Shown here one piece after another: positions 53,457-62,662 of a DNA stretch of 64,000 nt. A program made the position numbers and the translations under genes. The notes beneath the pieces are model-generated. The model saw only the letters and a list, made by a program, of their open reading frames with translations. It had not been told where the DNA came from and did no database searches. Each line of letters begins with the position of its first letter. Position 1 is the first letter of the stretch. Origin of the DNA: a bacterium UBP8_UBA817 (GTDB lineage Bacteria > Margulisbacteria > Marinamargulisbacteria > UBA817); the NCBI GenBank assembly GCA_002296285.1, contig DBHX01000055.1:1-64000 (forward strand). Direction: 5' to 3'.

Positions 53457-54682
53457 GTATTGCAATTGTTAATGGCAAGTTATTGGATGAGCAAAATAAA
53501 ATTAATGTCCGCAACTTATTAATTCAAGGAAAAAAGATTACGGGTGTTGGGTACATTCCTGATGAGGATGAGGGGGCATTGGATGTGTTTGATGTGTCCC
53601 AATCCATGATTTTGCCCAGTACGTTTGACTTTTTTTCAATGCCTGAGGTTGGGGATATTGTTAAATATACCCATCGTATTCAGTCCAAAGGGATGCTGCA
53701 TTTGGCCTATCTCCCCAATGATGCTTCGTGTGCATTGGATCGTCCGGAGGACATTGCTCGGATGATTGATCAGCTTGGTGAAAATGCCGAGCGTGTGTCT
53801 TTTGTTGCTTGCGCGTCGAAGGCGAATGGTCCCAATGAACTTTCTGAATTATCCATGTTGATTTCTGCGGGAGCGAAAGCCATTTATTTTGGCCGAATTA
53901 TTGAAAATGAAACGTTGTTTAAACAAGCCTTAACTTATGTTGATATGATTGGTGTTCCCATTGTTTTTGGTCCCATGACAAAAATGGAGAAAAATGGGGC
54001 CCATTTAAATGCCGGGGCGACATCGTTTGAAATAGGTATTCGAGGGGAATCTGAAGATGATGAGCTAAGCTCTGTCCAATATGTTTTATCGATGTTGCAA
54101 TCCCACCCAAATATTCCCATTCATTTTCAAAGTATTTCATCCATTGCGGCGCTTCAATTGATTCATTCAATGAAACAACATCGATCAAATCTAAGTGTTG
54201 GTGTGTCTCCATTTCATCTGGTGTTTTCCGATGAGTATTTGAGTCACTATAATCAAAGATTGAAATTTAACCCCCCGCTCAGGTCATCTGAAACCATGCG
54301 GTTACTAAGAGAATCTTTAACGAATGGTATGGTGGACCATTTAACCTCGCTTCATCATCCAACGCTTGGGGATTCGCAAGAAAAGTCTTTTTTTGATCAT
54401 TCATTTGGCTCTGAAACCATTGATTCTTTTTTTCAGGTGGTGTCACATTGTTTGGTGGAAAGTCAATTATCATTGGATTATTATCACTCTCTTTTATCAT
54501 GTCCCCAATCATTATCCTTGGTTCAGCCATTGGTGTTGGGGCTCAATTCAAACGCGTCGTTTATTGTTTTAAAAGCTGTGGCTGAGTCATTGCAATCTCA
54601 TGTGTTGTTTGGTGATATTGAGTTTGAATTGCAGGGGGGCGTTCAAGTGATTATGAAAGATGGGGAGTTGATGAACACATGA
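53453..54682 (+). CDS. pyrC': Dihydroorotase-like protein lacking metal ligands (PyrC')
   Basis: 409 residues of amidohydrolase (dihydroorotase type I) fold, but the catalytic residues are lost. The usual PGxIDxHVHxR is LPSTFDFFSMPE here (residues 54-65) with neither His. The region that should carry further metal-binding His residues reads VPIVFGPMTKME and IPIHFQSISSIAAL. VSPFHLVFSD and KFNPPLRS are kept. This is the pattern of the inactive PyrC' that assembles with PyrB into a dodecamer in several bacteria. It overlaps both pyrB and dnaX by four bases. An active dihydroorotase must then be encoded elsewhere (inference). Confidence 0.85.
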   Translation: MSIAIVNGKLLDEQNKINVRNLLIQGKKITGVGYIPDEDEGALDVFDVSQSMILPSTFDFFSMPEVGDIVKYTHRIQSKGMLHLAYLPNDASCALDRPEDIARMIDQLGENAERVSFVACASKANGPNELSELSMLISAGAKAIYFGRIIENETLFKQALTYVDMIGVPIVFGPMTKMEKNGAHLNAGATSFEIGIRGESEDDELSSVQYVLSMLQSHPNIPIHFQSISSIAALQLIHSMKQHRSNLSVGVSPFHLVFSDEYLSHYNQRLKFNPPLRSSETMRLLRESLTNGMVDHLTSLHHPTLGDSQEKSFFDHSFGSETIDSFFQVVSHCLVESQLSLDYYHSLLSCPQSLSLVQPLVLGLNSNASFIVLKAVAESLQSHVLFGDIEFELQGGVQVIMKDGELMNT

Positions 54683-56253
54683 CGTATCAAACCTTGTATC
54701 GAAAGTATCGCTCCAATGATTTGTCCGAATTGGTTGGGCAATCGCACATTATTCAAACGTTAAATAATGCACTGGCTCATGATCGATTGTGTCATGCTTA
54801 TATTTTTTCCGGGCCACGTGGCACTGGAAAAACATCAACGGCTCGTATCCTCGCGAAAATGGTCAATAAAACTACGGATAATGTTAATGATTGTCAAATT
54901 TGTCAAAAAATTGCCAAAGGGTTGTGTGTGGATGTGATCGAGATTGATGCAGCGTCGCATACGGGCGTGGATCACATGAGACAGTTAACCGAGCAAGTTC
55001 AATTTCTTCCAGTTGAGGCTAAATACAAGGTCTTTATCATTGATGAGGTTCATATGTTGTCAACGGGTGCTTTTAATGCGCTATTAAAGACATTGGAAGA
55101 GCCGCCTAAAAATGTATTGTTTATTTTAGCAACAACTGAATTAAATAAAATTCCAGCGACGATTCAATCGAGGTCTCAGACATTGCATTTTCGCTTGTTG
55201 GATGCCGATCAAATCAAGTCCCATGTATCAACGGTCTGTGAGAAAGAATCGTTTTCAATTGAACCGGCGGCATTAAACCGATTGGTTCAGGTGGCCAATG
55301 GCGGCATGCGGGATGCATTATCATTGTTGGACCAGCTCATGAGCATTAGCTCATCAACGCATATTTCCTTATCCGATATTACCGAATTATTGGGGTCTTT
55401 GGATGAATCTGAGATGTTGAATTTTTTATCACAATGTTTTGATTTTCAACCTCAGGCATACCATTTGCTGAAAGATTATATGGACCAGGGCATGGATGTA
55501 TTTCAGTTGTATGATGATCTTGTTAGTTACCTGCATCGTGAGTTGCTGGTGAATGACTCTCATTCTTTTTCAATTTCAAATGCACAACTATCGATATGGC
55601 TGCATTGGTTTTGTGATCAAATCACGTATTTAAAAAATACCCCAACGCCCGGGATTGCTGCCCAAGTGGCACTATATTCAAAGATTCATGCGAAAGCCGT
55701 TATTCAGGAACCTGTGATTATTTCCCCCGTGTCTAATCCGCGGCCGGAAAGGACGGTGGTGCAAAAAGAGCCCCCCCCACAACCCATTCCTGAGTCTAAA
55801 TCAAGCCCTCAATCTGAATCAGAAGCTCCAATTAATTCTGAAAAATCTCCAGTACAATCATCGGTTTCATTGCCAAAGCAATCGTCAGATTCTAAGGCGG
55901 TATGTGCACGAGTATTGGCTACCCTTGCCAATGAGTTTCAAGTGTTAAAGCCAGTATTAAGTAAGGCCACACTGCTTGAAAATGACAATACCCTTTGTTT
56001 GGTTTTGGAAGAGACGTATCAGTTTTTTCAAAAGAAATTAAATGAGGAAAAATTTAAAGTTCGTTTTCTTGAATTATACAATGACTTATCGACTCAAACT
56101 GTATCAAAATGGTTGGTAACCTCGGATGTGAATCAAATCTATCAGACGGAGAAAGTGAATGAAATTGAGGTGTCTAACTCACCATCGACGTCGATACAAT
56201 CCAAAACAATTAATCAAATCATTGAAATGTTTGAGGCCCAAGTAATAAAATAA
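54679..56253 (+). CDS. dnaX: DNA polymerase III subunit gamma/tau
   Basis: Clamp-loader ATPase. Walker A GPRGTGKTS at residues 45-53, Walker B FIIDEVHML, and the sensor region ILATTELNKIPATIQSRSQ are intact. The zinc module is reduced: Cys72, Cys75 and Cys83 are seen, without the usual four-Cys spacing. Domain III and a Pro/Ser-rich linker (about residues 350-400) lead to a C-terminal domain. The 524-residue length suits a tau-like protein. Followed 21 bases later by ybaB and then recR, the classic order. Its start overlaps pyrC' (ATGA). Confidence 0.95.
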   Translation: MTYQTLYRKYRSNDLSELVGQSHIIQTLNNALAHDRLCHAYIFSGPRGTGKTSTARILAKMVNKTTDNVNDCQICQKIAKGLCVDVIEIDAASHTGVDHMRQLTEQVQFLPVEAKYKVFIIDEVHMLSTGAFNALLKTLEEPPKNVLFILATTELNKIPATIQSRSQTLHFRLLDADQIKSHVSTVCEKESFSIEPAALNRLVQVANGGMRDALSLLDQLMSISSSTHISLSDITELLGSLDESEMLNFLSQCFDFQPQAYHLLKDYMDQGMDVFQLYDDLVSYLHRELLVNDSHSFSISNAQLSIWLHWFCDQITYLKNTPTPGIAAQVALYSKIHAKAVIQEPVIISPVSNPRPERTVVQKEPPPQPIPESKSSPQSESEAPINSEKSPVQSSVSLPKQSSDSKAVCARVLATLANEFQVLKPVLSKATLLENDNTLCLVLEETYQFFQKKLNEEKFKVRFLELYNDLSTQTVSKWLVTSDVNQIYQTEKVNEIEVSNSPSTSIQSKTINQIIEMFEAQVIK

Positions 56254-56274
56254 TAAAAAAAGGAGCAAATAATT

Positions 56275-56607
56275 ATGTTAGAAAAATTTAAAAATATGGG
56301 AAAAGCACTTAAGGAAGCCCAAAATATGAAGGGAATGATGGAGGAAGTCCAAAAAGAATTGGAAAAAAGTGTGATTCCAATCACTGAAATGGGTGGGAAA
56401 ATTAAGATTGAGATTACGGGAGAACTTCAAGTGGTTAAGTTTGAAATGGATCCGTCATTATTTACCCAAGATCAAAAATCAAATGTTGAGTCTGCCATCA
56501 AGCAAGGCTTCTCAAAGGCCATTAAGCAAGCCAAAGACTTAGCAACCAATAAGTTGCAATCGGTCACTGGTGGATTGTTTTCTGGTGGGCTTGGCACTGG
56601 TGCATGA
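56275..56607 (+). CDS. ybaB: YbaB/EbfC family nucleoid-associated protein
   Basis: 110-residue dimeric DNA-binding protein. It shows an N-terminal helix with Met- and Lys-rich repeats (GKALKEAQNMKGMMEEVQKE), a central beta sheet (GGKIKIEITGELQVVKFEMD) and a C-terminal helix with a Gly-rich tail. A strong AAAAGGAG ribosome site is present. The dnaX-ybaB-recR order is conserved across bacteria. Confidence 0.94.
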   Translation: MLEKFKNMGKALKEAQNMKGMMEEVQKELEKSVIPITEMGGKIKIEITGELQVVKFEMDPSLFTQDQKSNVESAIKQGFSKAIKQAKDLATNKLQSVTGGLFSGGLGTGA

Positions 56608-57220
56608 TGACTCCTTTGGTCAGCATGATTCACGATTTCCACTCGACGATTTAATTCAGCATTTTTCTTTTTACAAAGGCATTGGTGCAAAAACAGCTCA
56701 ACGATTGGCGTTGGAGACCATTATGTTGTCCCCTGAAAAAGTCCAATTGTTTGCAAACTCTTTGGTTGAAACAAAAAAGAATATTAAGTTTTGTTCCGAG
56801 TGTTTCTATTTAACGTTGCAAGAACAATGTCATATTTGTTTGGATGCTACGCGTGCTCGAGATACCGTGTGTGTTGTCTCTGAGCCCAAAGATGTGTTGA
56901 GTATTGATCAGTCAAAATCCTACAATGGATTATTTCATGTATTGGGGGGTGTTATTTCGCCATTGGATGGCATGTATCCTGAGGCATTGCGATTTAAAGA
57001 GCTTCAGGATCGACTATCAAAGGGGGTAATTAAGGATGTTATTCTTGCACTTAATCCCACGGTTGAAGGGGATACGACCAGTTTGTATTTGCAAGAATTG
57101 TTGTCTCGAACGTCGGTGAATTTATTTAAATTGGCTCAAGGAATTCCGATTGGATCTGACGTGGCCTATTTGGATGAGGTGACCATTGATCGAGCATTCG
57201 AAGGGAAGCAAAAACTATGA
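56600..57220 (+). CDS. recR: Recombination protein RecR
   Basis: RecR works with RecF and RecO in loading RecA at gaps. Seen: the N-terminal HhH segment (DDLIQHFSFYKGIGAKTAQR), the zinc finger CSECFYLTLQEQCHIC, and the Toprim domain (VCVVSEPKDVLSI, HVLGGVISPLDG, LALNPTVEGDTTSLYL, IPIGSDVAYLDEVTI). I place the start at GTG 56600, which best matches family length (about 207 residues). Upstream in-frame starts at 56585 (GTG) and 56570 (TTG) are possible. It overlaps the end of ybaB. Confidence 0.93.
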   Translation: MHDDSFGQHDSRFPLDDLIQHFSFYKGIGAKTAQRLALETIMLSPEKVQLFANSLVETKKNIKFCSECFYLTLQEQCHICLDATRARDTVCVVSEPKDVLSIDQSKSYNGLFHVLGGVISPLDGMYPEALRFKELQDRLSKGVIKDVILALNPTVEGDTTSLYLQELLSRTSVNLFKLAQGIPIGSDVAYLDEVTIDRAFEGKQKL

Positions 57221-58755
57221 TGGATGAAAAAATTATTCATTTTGAAGAAGACATACAACGATTACTATCCATTTTACCAGATAAAATTCAATCGTATCTA
57301 AGATCGCATGCCGAGTTAAATCAATTGTATGAAATTGTGATGGATATAGGGCATCCTCCGTCGATTCGATTTGATGGGAAGCACGAGCGTTTAACCTCAT
57401 TTTCAGATGTGTCTCAGGAAGATTTGGATCATGTGGTGTCTCAAATTGGTGAGTTTAATTCTGATAACCGTGCGGGGATTGAGCGCACATTGCATCGAAT
57501 TTCTGCGATTCGAAATCGTCAGAACAAAATTTTAGGTTTATCCATTCGTGTTGGAAGAGCGGTGATTGGCTCAACTCAACTCATTGAAGATTTAATTTCA
57601 GAGGGTAAAAACTTATTGATTTTAGGGCCTCCGGGGGTTGGTAAAACCACGAAGCTGCGTGAAGCTGCACGCTATTTGTCGATTGAATCTGATCGTCGGG
57701 TGATGGTCATTGACACATCCAATGAGATTGGTGGTGAAGGTGATATTCCACATCCAGGCATTGGGTATGCGCGTCGGATGCAAGTGTTGTCCCCTGAAAT
57801 TCAAGATAAAGTGATGATCGAAGCCGTAGAAAATCATACGCCCCAAGTCATTGTTGTGGATGAAATTGGTACTGAGTTAGAATCCAAGGCGGCGCGAACC
57901 ATTGCTGAGCGTGGTGTTCAATTAATTGGTACGGCGCATGGCGATGATTTTGTGAATGTTTTAAAAAATCCAACATTATCGGATTTATTGGGTGGCATTC
58001 AGTCCGTTATTCTCGGGGATGAAGAGGCGAAGATGCGAGGAACTCAAAAGACGGTGTTGGAACGAAAAGCCCATCCGACCTTTGATTTTATTGTTGAAAT
58101 TAAACATCGTCACAGTGTTTCGGTGTATAAAGATGTGGCCAAGGTGGTAGATTTATATCTTCGTGGTGAAGATTACAAGCCTGAGATACGTCAAATTGAT
58201 CAGGGAGAAATTGTAAAAGAAGAAGAAAATATTTACTGGTCCGATGAGTTTGATGCGGGGATTCATTATTCACCGGATACAATAACCAATATTTTTCCAT
58301 TTGCCATTAATCGTGATAAATTATTTTCGGCCATACGCGACTTAAATGTTGCCGCTGATATTTCTCATACGATTGCCCAAGCGGATTTATTAATTACGAC
58401 GCAATCGCAAGTGAAATCCAATCAAAAAGTAAAGCAATTGTTGAAAGGGCATCGCATTCCTGTGCATGTAATTAAGTCCAATTCTCAAAAATGTTTGCAG
58501 GAATTTTTAAGGGAATATTTTCAGTTGGATCAATCAGATGAAGCCATTCATGATGATATTATTAATGAAATTAATAGCATTTGTGACCGTGTGATTGCTG
58601 AAAAACGAGCCTTTGATGCGGCGCCGCGCAATTCATATCAACGTCGTTTGCAGCATGGGATTGCTTCTGAGCGAAATTTAAGCTCATTAAGTATTGGTGA
58701 GGAGCCAAATCGGCGAGTTCGAGTGTATCCTCAATTGTCGCCCAATAAAAAGTAA
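57217..58755 (+). CDS. AAA ATPase with R3H domain (Ycf45/SpoIIIAA-like)
   Basis: 512 residues. Walker A LGPPGVGKTT around residues 136-145 and Walker B VIVVDEIGTE, within a secretion-ATPase-like core (RVMVIDTSNEIGGEGDIPHP; ERGVQLIGTAHGDDFVNVLK). This core resembles SpoIIIAA and the cyanobacterial/plastid Ycf45. The C-terminus is an R3H nucleic-acid-binding domain (APRNSYQRRLQH and SIGEEPNRRVRVYP). The start overlaps recR (ATGATGG), and tmk follows two bases after its stop. The role is not established; a nucleic-acid-linked ATPase fits the DNA-metabolism setting. Confidence 0.85.
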   Translation: MMDEKIIHFEEDIQRLLSILPDKIQSYLRSHAELNQLYEIVMDIGHPPSIRFDGKHERLTSFSDVSQEDLDHVVSQIGEFNSDNRAGIERTLHRISAIRNRQNKILGLSIRVGRAVIGSTQLIEDLISEGKNLLILGPPGVGKTTKLREAARYLSIESDRRVMVIDTSNEIGGEGDIPHPGIGYARRMQVLSPEIQDKVMIEAVENHTPQVIVVDEIGTELESKAARTIAERGVQLIGTAHGDDFVNVLKNPTLSDLLGGIQSVILGDEEAKMRGTQKTVLERKAHPTFDFIVEIKHRHSVSVYKDVAKVVDLYLRGEDYKPEIRQIDQGEIVKEEENIYWSDEFDAGIHYSPDTITNIFPFAINRDKLFSAIRDLNVAADISHTIAQADLLITTQSQVKSNQKVKQLLKGHRIPVHVIKSNSQKCLQEFLREYFQLDQSDEAIHDDIINEINSICDRVIAEKRAFDAAPRNSYQRRLQHGIASERNLSSLSIGEEPNRRVRVYPQLSPNKK

Positions 58756-58757
58756 TC

Positions 58758-59375
58758 ATGTTTATCACGTTTGAAGGTATTGAGGGTTCTGGAAAATCAA
58801 CACAGCGAAAGCGTTTATTGCAATGGTTGGATCAGCAAAACATATCGTATATTTCAACCCGAGAGCCTGGGGGAACTGGGGTGGGGCATGTACTAAGAGA
58901 TTTATTATTGTCCAATACCTCGTCTATTGTTTCTAATCGTACCGAGCTTTTTTTGTTTGCGGCTGACCGATGTGAGCATTTGGCACAGGTCATTCGTCCA
59001 GCGTTGGCGCGTGGTGATTGGGTGATTTGTGATCGGTATGTTGATTCAACGTATGCCTATCAATGTGGTGGTCGAGAGCATAATGAACAGGATATTTTGG
59101 ATATTATTCGACTGACCAATGCGATTGAGCCAGATCTGACATTTCTATTGGATATGTCACCAGAAGAGGGGTTGCGTCGTGCGAAAGCGCGTGCGGATTT
59201 GGATCGGTTTGAAAATGAACAATTATCGTTTCATCAACGGGTACGCGAAGCGTATTTGAAAACAGCAACTAAACATCATCATCGATTTTCCATTATTCCT
59301 TCCGATGGACAATCCGTTGATGCTATATTTGATATGATTGTAACAAAAATTAATGAGCGGAGGCAGATGGCATGA
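58758..59375 (+). CDS. tmk: Thymidylate kinase
   Basis: Phosphorylates dTMP to dTDP. P-loop FEGIEGSGKST at residues 5-15, TREPGGTGVGHVLRDLLL, and the DRYVDSTYAYQCGGRE segment are standard, as is FLLDMSPEEGLRRAKAR. 205 residues. Overlaps dapB by four bases and lies two bases from the R3H ATPase gene, inside the pyrB-to-dapB run. Confidence 0.96.
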   Translation: MFITFEGIEGSGKSTQRKRLLQWLDQQNISYISTREPGGTGVGHVLRDLLLSNTSSIVSNRTELFLFAADRCEHLAQVIRPALARGDWVICDRYVDSTYAYQCGGREHNEQDILDIIRLTNAIEPDLTFLLDMSPEEGLRRAKARADLDRFENEQLSFHQRVREAYLKTATKHHHRFSIIPSDGQSVDAIFDMIVTKINERRQMA

Positions 59376-60115
59376 GCAAGGTAAAAGTAATTGTAAATGG
59401 TGCAAAAGGAAATATGGGGAAAGCATCGGTTCAAGCCATTGAAAATGATGGCGAGTTGGAGTGTGTTTCACAATGTGATGTTGGATCAAATTTAATGGAT
59501 GAAATTGCATCCAAATCCCCGGATGTCATTTTAGATTTTACGCATCCAAATGTTGTGTTCTCTAATACTAAGACCATTATTGAATCAGGCAAACGGGCGG
59601 TTGTTGGGACCACCGGTCTAACAGAAGTTCAGTTAAAAGAGTTGGATGAATTATCAAGAGCCAATAATACAGGTGTGTTGGTTTGCCCAAACTTTGCGAT
59701 TGGTGCGGTTTTAATGATGCAGTTTGCGGCGCAGGCCTCAAAATATTTGCATGAAGTTGAAATTATTGAATACCATCATCCGTATAAAGCCGATGCCCCA
59801 TCTGGGACAGCCATCAAAACAGTGGATATGATTCATGATGTATCCCCAAATGTTAATGAACATTTTGGTGATTTTAAGCAAACTGAGCTTATTGAAGGCT
59901 CAAAAGGTGGGTATTACAAAAATGTTCCAATTCATTCGGTTCGACTGGATAGTTATATTGCATCTCAGGAAGTGCTCATGGGATCTCCGGGGCAGCGCTT
60001 GACCATTCGTCACGATAGCATGGATCGCATGAGTTTTATGCCAGGGGTATGTTTGGCCATTAAAAAGTCAGTGGATGTTACGGGATTGGTCTACGGCTTA
60101 GAAAAAATACTGTAA
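59372..60115 (+). CDS. dapB: 4-hydroxy-tetrahydrodipicolinate reductase
   Basis: NAD(P)H-dependent step of the diaminopimelate/lysine pathway. Nucleotide-binding loop VNGAKGNMGK (residues 8-17), VVGTTGLTEVQ, and the active site EIIEYHHPYKADAPSGTA are intact. 247 residues, normal. Last gene of the operon; asd, which acts in the same pathway, lies 1.5 kb downstream in a separate unit. Confidence 0.96.
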   Translation: MSKVKVIVNGAKGNMGKASVQAIENDGELECVSQCDVGSNLMDEIASKSPDVILDFTHPNVVFSNTKTIIESGKRAVVGTTGLTEVQLKELDELSRANNTGVLVCPNFAIGAVLMMQFAAQASKYLHEVEIIEYHHPYKADAPSGTAIKTVDMIHDVSPNVNEHFGDFKQTELIEGSKGGYYKNVPIHSVRLDSYIASQEVLMGSPGQRLTIRHDSMDRMSFMPGVCLAIKKSVDVTGLVYGLEKIL

Positions 60116-60172
60116 GCAAATATTCTTTTATTCGGTTTGTTTGGGTTTGTAGTTAATGCTTTGAATGCATGC

Positions 60173-60829
60173 CTACGGAACCAATACCGCACTCACTATT
60201 CGGTTTCTTAAGGAGTTACGATAAATGCTTTGGAATGTTTTTGGATTGCTCTTTATATGCTGATACAGGTCATTTAACTTTAAGGAACGGGCACTGGTTA
60301 AACCGGCCGCAGTATCGAATCCATTCGCTATCAGTCCGCTGAATAAAAATTGTGTTCCTAGTGATTGCATCCAATGATGATTAGAATTATATGACGTGCT
60401 GACCCCAGCCCAGTAGCAGGTTTCTCGGCATATTAATGGGATGATTAATGCCGAGGTTCTTGGATTTTTTGTAATGTGGTGCCGAGTGAAATACTCCATC
60501 ATCAAGGGGCCCGTTGCAGCCATGAACGGAATGGCCATTTTTAACGGTTTGGATGGTGGGGATACACTTGATGCAATGTGACCACTGGTATTTGAAAGAA
60601 CAAACCCAATGCCATACTGTGCAATTCCGTACTTTGAAATGGTTGCTTTGGGCCCTGCTTGAGTGATGGATTTTTGAATCAGTGGCCATAGACCGATGAG
60701 TGAGTCGAAAATCCCAGCCAATGCAGCGCATTTGATTTCGGAATGTTTGCTTTTTTGGATGTTTCGAAGTTGATTACCAGCCCAGCTTTTATTGTATAAA
60801 TCATCGATTCTACTTTGAATAGCTTTCAT
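60173..60829 (-). CDS. Hypothetical protein
   Basis: 218 residues, not recognised. Moderately hydrophobic stretches (IAQYGIGFVLSNTSGHIASS; PFMAATGPLMMEYF; SALIIPLICRETCYWAG) suggest several short membrane-associated helices. The rest is Ser/Asn/Lys-rich. It is encoded against its neighbours and shows no clear ribosome site. The Arg-Glu motif after a hydrophobic helix is the only distinctive feature. No function proposed. Confidence 0.55.
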   Translation of the reverse strand: MKAIQSRIDDLYNKSWAGNQLRNIQKSKHSEIKCAALAGIFDSLIGLWPLIQKSITQAGPKATISKYGIAQYGIGFVLSNTSGHIASSVSPPSKPLKMAIPFMAATGPLMMEYFTRHHITKNPRTSALIIPLICRETCYWAGVSTSYNSNHHWMQSLGTQFLFSGLIANGFDTAAGLTSARSLKLNDLYQHIKSNPKTFQSIYRNSLRNRIVSAVLVP

Positions 60830-60938
60830 GTGAAATTGATCTTAATCTACGTTAATTTATTTAATTCTTTAAATATTTTTTTAATTGCAAGATGATGATT
60901 GAGATGAGTGTTTTGATGGGGTATGATGGATTCATATC

Positions 60939-61586
60939 ATGAACTATTTGCTACCATTTCGGTTTAATTATTTTTATCCAAAATTTAAAAAGCAATCCAT
61001 TACTATTTTGGATGTTGGGTGTGGAAATCAGTCCCCAACGGTGACCAAGAAGTATTTTCCCCATTGCGTTTATCATGGTGTGGATCGAGCCAATTACAAT
61101 AACAGTGATCAAGACATGGCATTAATGGATGCCTATTTTGAATTGGATTTAGAGACCAGTGCACTCGATGAACTGTCCGATAACTTTTATGATTTAATTG
61201 TTTTGTCTCATGTCATTGAGCATATTGATAATGGCTTGGATGTTGTCGAGCGATTATCGAAAAAATTGAAATCAGGTGGGCATATTTATATTGAGTATCC
61301 GTCATTGAAATCATTGCAATTGCCATCGGCACAGGGGTCCCTCCATTTTTGTGATGATGATACCCATAAGCGCTTGTATCATATGATGGATATTGCCAAT
61401 CAATTAATGGCCAATGGCTGTCGCATTATTGTTGCTAAAACCAGGCGAAGTAAAATTCGGTTATTTTTATCCCCGATTGGTTTTGTTTTTAATATCTTTT
61501 ATTTTTTATTGAAAGGTAACATTCATTCTTGGCTCATGTGGGACATCTTTGGTTTTGCTGAGTTTATCATTGCAAAGAAACATTAG
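60939..61586 (+). CDS. Class I SAM-dependent methyltransferase
   Basis: 215 residues. SAM-binding motif I ITILDVGCGNQSPT (from residue 22), a later DLIVLSHVIEHIDNGLDVVE and SGGHIYIEYPS, typical of the Methyltransf_11/UbiE-like group. The C-terminal region has a hydrophobic stretch (FLSPIGFVFNIFYFLLKG) that may sit on the membrane. Such enzymes often belong to polysaccharide clusters. Substrate unknown. Stands alone, with an open gap to asd. Confidence 0.85.
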   Translation: MNYLLPFRFNYFYPKFKKQSITILDVGCGNQSPTVTKKYFPHCVYHGVDRANYNNSDQDMALMDAYFELDLETSALDELSDNFYDLIVLSHVIEHIDNGLDVVERLSKKLKSGGHIYIEYPSLKSLQLPSAQGSLHFCDDDTHKRLYHMMDIANQLMANGCRIIVAKTRRSKIRLFLSPIGFVFNIFYFLLKGNIHSWLMWDIFGFAEFIIAKKH

Positions 61587-61657
61587 ACGGACGCTAATAT
61601 AGGTGACGATTGTGTTTGTTTGTGATAATTTATTCATAGATTAACTGAGGAGTTTTT

Positions 61658-62662
61658 ATGTCTAAAAAATATCGAGTTGGGGTGGTTGGCGCAACTGGTG
61701 TGGTTGGTCAAGAAATTATAAAAATTTTGGAAGCTAGAAAGTTTCCAGTTCAGTTATTGCGATGTTTTGCTTCTGAACGGTCCTTGGGTCAAACGGTTGA
61801 ATTTAACGGTCAACGCATTGATGTTGAGGTGTTAAGCCAGGAAACATTGACCGATTTGGATTTTGCACTGTTTTCAGCGGGGTCTTCCATCTCGAAAGAA
61901 TATTGTCCAATTGCTGCTGAGAGGGGGATTGTTTGTATTGATAATACGTCGCATTTTCGAATGGAAGAAGGCATTCCATTGGTAGTTCCAGAGGTAAATA
62001 AAGATGCATTAAAAAATCATAACAATATCATTGCCAATCCCAATTGTTCTACGGCACAAATGATGGTGGTATTAAAACCCATATTAGATGCGGTTGGTAT
62101 TAAACGTGTGGTGGTATCCACCTATCAATCTGTTTCTGGTGCAGGGTCTTCGGCAATCAAAGAGTTGGAAGATCAATCCCGCGCGAATTTGTCCGGTCAA
62201 GAACTGGCACCGAAAGCGTTTAGCGCACCGATTGCCTTTAATGTGATTCCTCAGATTGATGTTTTTTTGGACAATGGATACACCAAAGAAGAAATAAAAA
62301 TGATCAATGAAACAAAGAAGATATTGGGAAGTGACGATATAAAAGTAACTGCAACGACGGTTCGTGTTCCCGTTTTTGTGTCTCATAGTGAAGCCATTAA
62401 TATTGAAACTCAGCAATATTTATCAGCGGATGATGCCAGAAAATTATTGGCCAATACCCCTGGGGTAAAAGTTGTTGATGATCCAGAAAAATTAAAATAC
62501 CCAACCCCACGTGATGCGGCGGGTAAAGATGATGTTTTGGTGGGACGAATTCGTCAAGATGTTTCGATTGACAATGGCATTGAGCTTTGGTGTGTTGGTG
62601 ATAATTTAAGAAAAGGTGCGGCCTTAAATGCGGTTCAAATTGCTGAAGCATTGATTGCGTGA
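61658..62662 (+). CDS. asd: Aspartate-semialdehyde dehydrogenase
   Basis: Reduces aspartyl phosphate to aspartate semialdehyde, the branch point for lysine, threonine and methionine. NADP loop VGATGVVGQEI, the catalytic Cys130 in NPNCSTAQ, YQSVSGAGSSAIKEL, and the RVPVFVSHSEAINIE segment with catalytic His are present. 334 residues. A GAGGAG ribosome site precedes the ATG. Overlaps the following methyltransferase gene by four bases. Confidence 0.97.
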   Translation: MSKKYRVGVVGATGVVGQEIIKILEARKFPVQLLRCFASERSLGQTVEFNGQRIDVEVLSQETLTDLDFALFSAGSSISKEYCPIAAERGIVCIDNTSHFRMEEGIPLVVPEVNKDALKNHNNIIANPNCSTAQMMVVLKPILDAVGIKRVVVSTYQSVSGAGSSAIKELEDQSRANLSGQELAPKAFSAPIAFNVIPQIDVFLDNGYTKEEIKMINETKKILGSDDIKVTATTVRVPVFVSHSEAINIETQQYLSADDARKLLANTPGVKVVDDPEKLKYPTPRDAAGKDDVLVGRIRQDVSIDNGIELWCVGDNLRKGAALNAVQIAEALIA

